This document shows positions 50,037 through 64,000 of a stretch of 64,000 nucleotides of DNA, piece after piece; the first letter of the stretch is position 1; the number at the start of each line of letters is the position of its first letter. A program made the translations under genes and the position numbers. Origin of the DNA: BPJO01 sp037189665. Its GTDB lineage: Bacteria; Planctomycetota; Phycisphaerae; Tepidisphaerales; Tepidisphaeraceae. The DNA lies in the NCBI GenBank assembly GCA_037189665.1, contig JBBCIV010000083.1, forward strand, positions 1-64,000. The letters run 5' to 3'. The notes below the pieces were generated by a model, which had not been told where the DNA came from, ran no database searches, and was given only the letters and a program-made list of their open reading frames with translations.

Positions 50037-50420
50037 ATGCCCACGACGACGACGACGATGTCCGCCATGCTGACCGCCAGGATCTTCGACGCCACCCGAG
50101 GCGTGCCCGCGAACGGCGTGAGATTCCAACTCTATTGGGTCGAATCTCACGGCGATGTGCTGCTGCGCGCCGGCGCCACCAACGATCAGGGCACCACCGA
50201 CGCCCCTCTGCTTGACCCGTCGAAGATCTCCGCCGGCTCGTACAAACTGGTGTTGCACATCGGCGATTATTTTGAATCGCATAACGGGGACGCAAACCCT
50301 GGCCGGGTCTTCCTTGACCTGCTGCCAGTGGTGTTCGTCATCGACGATGCATCGCAACCCACGCACGTCGAAGTGCGCGTTTGGCCGACCGGGTATCATG
50401 TGGAGCGCGCGGACGCCTGA
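50037..50420 (+). CDS. Transthyretin/HIU-hydrolase-like protein with lost active-site residues
   Basis: A 127-residue transthyretin-fold protein starting at ATG 50037 (or 50058). The fold is clear: LTARIFDATRGVPANGVRFQLYW, SAGSYKLVLHIGDYF (cores GVPANGV and YKLVLHIGDYF) and FVIDDASQPTHVEVRVWP. Yet three of the four hallmark elements of 5-hydroxyisourate hydrolase are gone: the first His (LTxH) is Arg, the Arg of the TDxxGR loop is Thr (TNDQGTTD), and the C-terminal YRGS is absent (ends YHVERADA). The last His is kept. It lies 107 bases before guaD, so a purine-catabolic context fits, but the hydrolase activity is doubtful. Confidence 0.75.
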   Translation: MPTTTTTMSAMLTARIFDATRGVPANGVRFQLYWVESHGDVLLRAGATNDQGTTDAPLLDPSKISAGSYKLVLHIGDYFESHNGDANPGRVFLDLLPVVFVIDDASQPTHVEVRVWPTGYHVERADA

Positions 50421-50430
50421 CCCGCACGCC

Positions 50431-50468
50431 ATTATCATATCAGCCGACCCACTCGCTGATATGATAAT
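50431..50468. promoter_or_regulatory. Perfect 14-base AT-rich palindrome between the HIU-like gene and guaD
   Basis: Arms ATTATCATATCAGC (50431-50444) and its exact complement (50455-50468) with a 10-base spacer. It is AT-rich in a GC-rich region and is not followed by a T-run. It may be an operator or a transcript hairpin ahead of guaD. Confidence 0.6.
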
Positions 50469-50527
50469 GATTCGACCCGTGTTCAACCAACATTGAACCG
50501 TAACACAAACCCGCTAGTCTCGCCGTC

Positions 50528-51739
50528 ATGGATCGCGTGGTTCGCGGACGAATCGTCACCCCCAATCCCGACGCGTCCGCGACGCATTACGCGGACGGCG
50601 TGATCGCGTCGAACGAGCGCGGCGACATCGATTTCGTCGGCAGCTGGAACGACTTCGCACGCCTGCACGGCGAACACGCACCCCACCGCAAGCTCGACGG
50701 CCTGATCCTGCCGGCGATGTTCGACCTGCACACGCACGTCCCGCAGTGGCCGATCCGGGGGAAGTTCGTCGATGGCATCTCCGACGACGACCCGCGCGGC
50801 AAGTTGCTCGCGGGCCTGGCGGTGAACGTCTACCCAGCCGAGATTCGCTTTGGCGATGTCGATTATGCCGAGCACGTGGCGCGACAGTTCCTCGCCGACA
50901 CGCAGGCCAACGGCGTGATCGGCGGGTGCGCGTTCCTCACCGTTCACCCGGGCTCCGCCCGCCGAGCGCTCGAACTGCTGCCCGACACATGGCACGCCGG
51001 GCTGTGCCTGATGAACCAGAACTGTCCGGACGACCTGCGTTGCGGCCGTTCTGCGATCGCGGAGGTCGAGCAACTCGCTCGCGATTTCGGCTCGCGGTAC
51101 GTGATCACGGATCGCTTCGCCGTCGCCACCACATCCGCCCTGCGCCGCCCGGCCGCCGAGATCGCGAAACGATACGGGCTGCTCGCGCAAACCCATCTCA
51201 ACGAGCAGGTCGCCGAGAAGGCGTTCGTCGAGCGGACGCTTTATCCCGCCGCCCGCTCATATACGCACGTTTACCTCGACGACGGCCTTCTGGACGCGCG
51301 GGCGATCCTCGCGCATTGCGTGCAGATGACCGATGACGAATGGGACATCCTGCGCGATCGTGGGTGCGTGGTGGCGCACTGCCCGACGTCGAACCGGGAT
51401 CTCGGCTCGGGCGTCATGCGGCTGGACGACGTGCTGTCTCGCGGGATCGACTACGCGATCTGCACGGACGTCGGCGCGTCGCCGACCACGTCGTTGCTAT
51501 CAGAGATGAAGGTGTTCATGGAGGTCCACCGCCCGCACACGTCGCGCGCGACGGCGGCGGAGGCGTTGTATCGAACGACGCTGGCGCCGGCGCGCATTCT
51601 CGGACTCGACCACGCGTTCGGCTCGCTGCGGCCGGGGGCGCGGGCACGATATCATTCGATCCCCCGCCCCGCCTTGCTGCCGGCCGACATCGATGCCGAA
51701 GCCGCACTGACCGCCGCCCTTTCCCAGTTGAACACCTGA
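50528..51739 (+). CDS. guaD: Guanine deaminase-like amidohydrolase
   Basis: A 403-residue zinc amidohydrolase. It begins MDRVVRGRIVTPN and has the metal motif in MFDLHTHVPQWPIRGKF in outline (HTH then PQ), QTHLNEQVAE, LAHCVQMTDDE, AHCPTSNRDLGSGV and the catalytic Asp in CTDVGASPTTSLLSEM. These match guanine deaminase and related 8-oxoguanine/N-ethylammeline-type deaminases. It converts guanine to xanthine and ammonia if the assignment is right. The neighbouring HIU-like gene supports a purine role. Confidence 0.85.
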   Translation: MDRVVRGRIVTPNPDASATHYADGVIASNERGDIDFVGSWNDFARLHGEHAPHRKLDGLILPAMFDLHTHVPQWPIRGKFVDGISDDDPRGKLLAGLAVNVYPAEIRFGDVDYAEHVARQFLADTQANGVIGGCAFLTVHPGSARRALELLPDTWHAGLCLMNQNCPDDLRCGRSAIAEVEQLARDFGSRYVITDRFAVATTSALRRPAAEIAKRYGLLAQTHLNEQVAEKAFVERTLYPAARSYTHVYLDDGLLDARAILAHCVQMTDDEWDILRDRGCVVAHCPTSNRDLGSGVMRLDDVLSRGIDYAICTDVGASPTTSLLSEMKVFMEVHRPHTSRATAAEALYRTTLAPARILGLDHAFGSLRPGARARYHSIPRPALLPADIDAEAALTAALSQLNT

Positions 51740-51838
51740 TTTCGACGCGCCGCGGCGTTTTCGGTCAAACGTCCGCCCCTCGCGAACGGTACTATCTGCG
51801 GATAACATGATTGTCTCGTTTCTGTGGAGTACCGCCCC

Positions 51839-52474
51839 ATGACGCATCCCCTGCGAAAACGACTGGCCATCACAGCCGCGGCGACGATCAGCCTGACCGC
51901 GTCCCTCACGACGGCGAACGCCGACTATGCCACCCCCAAGGGCGCGTTCCGAACCTATACCAAGGCCCTCGCCGCCGGCGACGGCACGACGGCGAAGGAA
52001 TCGGTCATCGCGTCGGCTAAGCACAACCAGTTGCTCGACAGCCAGATCGCCTATGCGCCGATCGAGGCGAAGTTCAAGGCGGCGTGCATCAAGTCCTACC
52101 CCGCCTCCGCGCGAGAACTCGGCGACACCACCGCCGATACGCTCAAGGCGATCGACGACGCCGAAGTGAAGATCACCGGCGATTCCGCCACGCTCATCAC
52201 ACGGCTCAGCATCGAGCCCGTGACGCTCAAGCGCGTCGAGGGCAAATGGAAGGTCGACCTCGTCACCATGTACGGCACCGACGACGTGGACGAAGTGCTG
52301 CTGTTCCGCAAGGCGCTGGGCGAAGTGATGACCGACATGCTGCCCGACATCGAGGCTGCCAAGTACAAGGATTTCAACGAAGTGAAGAACACGCTGGAAA
52401 TGCGGGTGAAGATGCGCACCGCACTGCCGCGTTCGGACGAGGAAGACAACGCCACGACCCGGCCGGACAAGTAA
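51839..52474 (+). CDS. Secreted hypothetical protein
   Basis: A 211-residue protein from ATG 51839 (GTGGAG 9 bases upstream). A signal peptide (about 1-28, ending TTANA) is followed by YATPKGAFRTYTKALAAGDGTTAKESV, a NTF2-like or DUF4878-type opening (core PKGAFRTYTKALAAGD). Then come helical and beta segments (VEGKWKVDLVTMYGTDD). The C-terminus is charged. Probably a periplasmic NTF2-like protein of unknown role. Confidence 0.7.
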   Translation: MTHPLRKRLAITAAATISLTASLTTANADYATPKGAFRTYTKALAAGDGTTAKESVIASAKHNQLLDSQIAYAPIEAKFKAACIKSYPASARELGDTTADTLKAIDDAEVKITGDSATLITRLSIEPVTLKRVEGKWKVDLVTMYGTDDVDEVLLFRKALGEVMTDMLPDIEAAKYKDFNEVKNTLEMRVKMRTALPRSDEEDNATTRPDK

Positions 52475-52526
52475 TCACGGCCGGCGCACCAGCTGACGGA
52501 CGCGGCCGCCCGGAGGTGTTTGCGCG

Positions 52527-52985
52527 ATGATCCCGCCCATGCTCATCAACTACCACGCCGGCCCGCAGCAGCGCCGAAACCAGCCGATGTTCAGCGCGAT
52601 CGTCGGTCTGATCTGCGGTTGCATCATGGCTGGCGTGATCGCCGCAGGGGCGTTAATCGTCGGGCAGTTCACCGAGATCTACCGCGATTTCAACGTCCAA
52701 CTTCCGCTAATCACGCAATGGCTGGTGAGCGCCAACCGCGTCCTCCGGCAACTCTATTTCACGCCGCTGATCCTCCTGCCCGTCTTCTTCGGGTTCGCGC
52801 TGCCGTTGGTCGACTTGCTGTTCCCCCTCCCGCCCACCCGCCGCCGTCTCCTGCGCGGCGGCGCGGGGTTGCTTCTCGTCTACGTCCTGTTCATCGCGCT
52901 GATCATCGCCATCATCTTCGCGCTTTTCCTGCCCATGATATCGCTGATCGAAGGCATGAGCGGCGCGGGCAACGGAAAGCCATAG
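52527..52985 (+). CDS. Small membrane protein with GspF-like segment
   Basis: A 152-residue protein with GGAGGTG about 9 bases before ATG 52527. Three hydrophobic segments lie at about 22-46, 78-98 and 110-136. The loop between the first two, FTEIYRDFNVQLPLITQWLV, resembles a conserved periplasmic stretch of GspF-type proteins (an outer, inner-leaflet LP-T motif), but the rest does not match. It may be a distant relative or chance. Function unknown. Confidence 0.6.
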   Translation: MIPPMLINYHAGPQQRRNQPMFSAIVGLICGCIMAGVIAAGALIVGQFTEIYRDFNVQLPLITQWLVSANRVLRQLYFTPLILLPVFFGFALPLVDLLFPLPPTRRRLLRGGAGLLLVYVLFIALIIAIIFALFLPMISLIEGMSGAGNGKP

Positions 52986-52993
52986 CCGCGCGA

Positions 52994-53515
52994 TTAACGC
53001 GGCGAAACTTCGCCTTCGAAGAAAACGTTGATCACCTCAAGCCCGCCAGGCTTACTGATTTCCAATTCGAGCACGACGTTACCAAACACGTATTGGAGTG
53101 TGGTTTCCTCCTCGTCGTCATCTCGCGATTTCGCCCGGCCGAGCACGGCGGCGATCTCCGCTTCGCTTACGCCTGCCGGCAGTGCGACCGGGGCGCCAGA
53201 GCGAAGCAATGCGCCCTGAAACGGCCTTGCCGCGGGGTCTTCTCGATGCGAAGGCGGCTTCAGGAAGATCGTCGCTCCGACGAACTGGTCGAACTCGAAA
53301 TCGAGTTCCAATCCCTTCGATGGATACCACAAACTGCCGCTGCCATTCTTACCCGGCCAGCGTGCCGCCGGACCGAGTTCGGAGAAATCGGCCATGCTGG
53401 CGCGAAATCCCTTGCCGTTCACAAGACAACGAAAGATGTCGACGTTCGGCAATGCGATCGTCTCGCGCCATTCGGCAGTCGGGTTACGCTTGAACAGAAA
53501 ATCAAAAAACCCCAT
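52994..53515 (-). CDS. Hypothetical soluble protein
   Basis: A 173-residue protein from ATG 53515. It opens MGFFDFLFKRN, a start often seen in small conserved bacterial proteins, and continues in alternating beta strands (LELDFEFDQFVGATIFLKPP, YVFGNVVLELEISKPGGLEVI). A helix (VSEAEIAAVLGRAKSRDDDE) separates the strands. No family recognised. It is convergent with the small membrane protein, 8 bases apart. Confidence 0.65.
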   Translation of the reverse strand: MGFFDFLFKRNPTAEWRETIALPNVDIFRCLVNGKGFRASMADFSELGPAARWPGKNGSGSLWYPSKGLELDFEFDQFVGATIFLKPPSHREDPAARPFQGALLRSGAPVALPAGVSEAEIAAVLGRAKSRDDDEEETTLQYVFGNVVLELEISKPGGLEVINVFFEGEVSPR

Positions 53516-53927
53516 TGTCGTCCGCCTATCACCAGAAAGCTGTGCTACGTCGGCCCTGCGGCCTCCATCGATCACTTTATATCAAGAACCCCGCCGGCTT
53601 ACTCGCGAGCCGTTCGCCCTCATCTCTCTCTATGCCGCTAACGGCCTCGTCAGAAAAACAGTTGACGAGGAAGACCTCGCTCCAGAACTCCCTGTGCCGT
53701 GCACGGGGCTAAAGCCCTACAGCGACGCGCTTTTGTTGTAGCTGCGACGCCTGCGTCGCCCATTGGTTTTTCTGAACGTCTCGAATGGGCGACGCAGGCG
53801 TCGCGGCTACAACATTCGGTTCGTTGCCCTAGCCAAAAACAAACTCCCTCCTCGTCACGAATGGCGAGGAGGGAGTTGAGATTGACAAGCGATCCTTCGC
53901 ACGCAAACCCGCTGCGGGGGAAGGCGC
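53516..53927. repeat. Intergenic region with a 29-base inverted repeat
   Basis: Arms 53736-53764 and 53784-53812 (TTGTAGC(T/C)GCGACGCC...) match at 28 of 29 positions around a 19-base spacer. Just upstream, GGGGCTAAAGCCC at 53706-53716 is a further small palindrome. No gene is visible between the hypothetical gene and rpoC. Confidence 0.85.
53842..53877 (-). terminator. Intrinsic terminator of rpoC
   Basis: A perfect 13-base-pair stem (AACTCCCTCCTCG and complement) with a 10-base loop. On the minus strand it is followed by TGTTTTTGGC. It lies 51 bases after the rpoC stop. Confidence 0.9.
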
Positions 53928-58340
<4,413 letters not shown>

Positions 58341-58392
58341 CGTCAATCTCCATAAGACGCCGGCCGCTTAGGCTGCACGCGCGGCGTCGCTC

Positions 58393-58704
58393 TTAAGCCA
58401 TCAAATCTTCTCTGTACCCCTTCGATCCCTTCGGCGAGGCGGAAATCCGCATCGCCGGGGGACGGACATCTTCAACCGCTTTCTGCGGTGCCGCAGGCTC
58501 GGCCTCGCGGATCGTCTGGCTGCCCAGCCAATCCATCACCAGCCCGCACACCACCAGCAGCCCGCCGACGACCGAAACCGCCAGCCAGGTCTGCTCTTTC
58601 TTCTCGTTCACCATCGCCAAGCCAACCGGCACCAACCCGACCACCAGGGCGATCGCGCCAAGGCAGAACAGGAAAACGCCGAGTCTTCGCAGGGCGGAGG
58701 CCAT
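58393..58704 (-). CDS. Small two-helix membrane protein in the rpoBC operon
   Basis: A 103-residue protein with two hydrophobic segments (about 9-31 and 41-62) and a charged C-terminal tail (EPAAPQKAVEDVRPPAMRIS). It lies between rpoB and rpoC, which are normally adjacent; 52 bases separate it from the rpoC start. No family recognised. Confidence 0.7.
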   Translation of the reverse strand: MASALRRLGVFLFCLGAIALVVGLVPVGLAMVNEKKEQTWLAVSVVGGLLVVCGLVMDWLGSQTIREAEPAAPQKAVEDVRPPAMRISASPKGSKGYREDLMA

Positions 58705-58761
58705 CGTTAACGTCTCACATCACTTTCGTTCATCGCTTTGCAGAGCGAGTTTGAACTTGAC

Positions 58762-58926
58762 CTACTGCTCGTCATTCTCTTTCTCGATCACGCCAAAACC
58801 GCATGAACGGTTTAGGTTGCGTGATCGCCTGGCCTTGAGGTCAAGCCATATGAGAAACACTGCTCCGGCAACCAACAGTCCAGCCAACGTAAACACAATC
58901 CAAGCGGCTATGACCTCGATTGACAT
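58762..58926 (-). CDS. 54-residue single-pass membrane protein in the rpoBC operon
   Basis: Starts at ATG 58926, five bases after the rpoB stop, so translation is probably coupled. Sequence MSIEVIAAWIVF opens a single membrane helix (about 5-28, VFTLAGLLVAGAVFLIWL), followed by a positively charged tail (KARRSRNLNR) and an acidic end (EKENDEQ). No family recognised. Too small for many annotation cut-offs. Confidence 0.65.
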   Translation of the reverse strand: MSIEVIAAWIVFTLAGLLVAGAVFLIWLDLKARRSRNLNRSCGFGVIEKENDEQ

Positions 58927-58931
58927 TGCTG

Positions 58932-62705
<3,774 letters not shown>

Positions 62706-63339
62706 CGCAAGTCCTCTTTCGTCTTGGCTCTCGCTCGTTCGGGCATTCCGTCGCGATTAGAAAAAACGACTTCAGCCCGATCCATTCACTCGCCGAATCA
62801 ATCGAATAAGCGACCGCAGCCGACGTCTGTCTTTCTTTGACGTAGCCCGGTCGTGTTCTGGGTAGCGAGGCTGTCTGCCATCACGGCCGAGCCCTACCAC
62901 CACTCTTCAAGTTGTTCAGAAAACGTAAGTCGTTTTCACAGCGCAAATAACGACAGACCCGATATCGCATCGCAAGCAAAGCTTGCGACCCATTACCGAG
63001 CCCGTCGTGAAGTTATTGTTCAGTTATCGCAATCAATCCGGCAAGACCGAGTTTATGCGCCACCGTACTACTGTCAAGTTCGATGGTTATGGATTTATGG
63101 ACGTATAGATTCCCCAGACGTCCCATAGAACCAATCCTCGCAATTTTATCTTATGCCTCAACCTCACTAAACCAACTTTATCTTGCCTGCCTGCCATCCA
63201 AACAAATTTCGTACGCCTAGTAGAATTAAGAATAGAACCTTTCTTCGCTGCTGAAATCCGCGTCGTCCTGCCAAGCATCAAGAACCTCGTCGTCCGTCCG
63301 CCAACTCGACCATGAACGTCAAATTAACAGCTCTGCCGC
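62706..63339. other. 634-base region upstream of rpoB
   Basis: Holds the rpoB leader and promoter. One hairpin is visible: TCGCAAGC-AAA-GCTTGCGA at 62970-62988. The 63090-63240 stretch is AT-richer than the surroundings. Promoter boxes with correct spacing were not found by eye, and no gene is supported. Confidence 0.5.
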
Positions 63340-63952
63340 TCAGTGGTTTTCCCGTCTGGACTGAGCCAACGCCGCAACATCGGCGCCAGCTGGGAATCGA
63401 AGTTGCCCGGATGCGTCGTTCACGGCACGCCACACCGCCTCGGCCACATCGTGCTCGGTCGTCACCGAGGCCGGCTTCGCAAACCGGGCGAAGACGGATT
63501 GCGCATAAGCTGCGTACGTCTCCGGAATCAGTCCTTCCATGGGCGGGCCGCCGTTCTGGGTGAACCGCGTTGTCGGCCCGTAACCCGGCTCAACCAGTTT
63601 GACGCGAACATTGAAGGTCTCCACTTCATGCGCGAGCGATCCGGCAAAGCCTTCAAATAGCCGTCTTGCTCGCGGTGTAGACTGCAACCAATGACATCGG
63701 CGCCAGCGTTGCGCTGGAGGTCACATTGACGATCGCGCCCGACCGGCGATCGCGAAACTGGGGCAATACCGCCTGCGACGTCGCCATTACGCCAAAGGTG
63801 TTGGTTTCGAAAACCTCGCGCACCGTCGCCATCGGCGTGGCCTCAAACGCGCCGGGAAGCCCGATGCCCGCGTTGTTGAGCCGCTCGCTCGCGCCCGGAC
63901 GGCAGAATGTTTTGCATTCCAATTCGCCAGCCCGTCCCCGCAAGGTCACCAA
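63340..63952 (-). pseudogene. Frameshifted short-chain dehydrogenase/reductase
   Basis: Two overlapping frames together make an SDR. The upstream frame (63653-63952) has NNAGIGLPGAFEATPMATV, FETNTFGVMATSQAVLPQF, IVNVTSSATLAPMSLVAVYTASKTAI, then a stop. The downstream frame (63340-63687) continues EGFAGSLAHEVETFNVRVKLVEPGYG. The break is at ATTTGAA (around 63659-63663), where one extra T shifts the frame; removing it restores TAIEGF. The catalytic Ser, Tyr and Lys (YTASK) are present. The N-terminal TGxxxGxG part is not recognisable before the window edge, so more damage is likely. Sequencing error is the alternative for the single-base shift. Confidence 0.75.
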
Positions 63953-64000
63953 AGGCCGCTCATTACTTCAACACTGCGGTCGACTGTCGGACCACCAGTT

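Noticed and set aside
52527..52985. A second GspF
   Set aside because: Only one short loop resembles GspF; the length and the rest of the protein do not fit.
63294..63322. TTGACG on the minus strand as a -35 box for rpoB
   Set aside because: No -10-like hexamer lies 16-18 bases downstream, and it is about 600 bases from the rpoB start.

Overview
The window is GC-rich bacterial chromosome that reads as a planctomycete of the class Phycisphaerae (Tepidisphaera/Humisphaera type). Four signs point there: a large secreted protein with a VESLENRRLLS-type N-terminus (the planctomycete extracellular export motif) and dockerin-like C-terminal repeats, a PEP-CTERM protein, a PilMNO-flavoured type II secretion locus, and many intergenic inverted repeats. 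The lineage is inferred from gene content only; no rRNA is present.

Layout. 1-11428 (minus): one tightly overlapped type II secretion operon, gspE-F-G-H-I-J-K, then PilM/GspL-, PilO/GspM- and GspC-like genes, the secretin gspD and a partial lipoprotein. 11544-13702 (minus): a glycine-rich secreted protein, a Spy/CpxP-like protein, a zinc-finger anti-sigma factor and an ECF sigma factor. 13980-18575 (plus): a 1323-residue secreted, probably carbohydrate-active, dockerin-bearing protein followed by a cohesin-like PEP-CTERM protein. 18866-25080 (plus): tRNA-Gln, then prs, rplY, pth, rpsF, ssb, rplI and dnaB, whose gaps hold strong inverted repeats. 25320-38801: housekeeping and membrane genes, including sppA, a hydroxyacid dehydrogenase, an SLC13-type transporter, rarD, a thioredoxin-like protein, mutS, a Gdx/SugE guanidinium exporter behind a guanidine-III riboswitch, and phnA.

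38802-41461 is a lower-GC accessory patch. It carries a HEPN-domain/zinc-ribbon protein and a convergent unknown protein with a possible PD-(D/E)xK-like core. 41621-53515 mixes gyrB, small lipoprotein and membrane genes, alkD, a metallo-beta-lactamase-fold hydrolase, slyD, a VOC fusion protein, an LPG-synthase-type membrane protein, a HIU-hydrolase-like gene and guaD. 53928-62705 (minus) holds rpoB and rpoC separated by two small membrane-protein genes. The right edge carries a frameshifted SDR gene.

Strongest leads: the guanidine-III aptamer whose 3' strand can instead pair with the bases between the ribosome binding site and the start codon of the exporter; the HEPN/zinc-ribbon gene and its partner; the dockerin/cohesin-like neighbours; the small membrane proteins inside the rpoBC operon; a transthyretin-like protein that has lost most HIU-hydrolase signature residues; and several families of intergenic inverted repeats.
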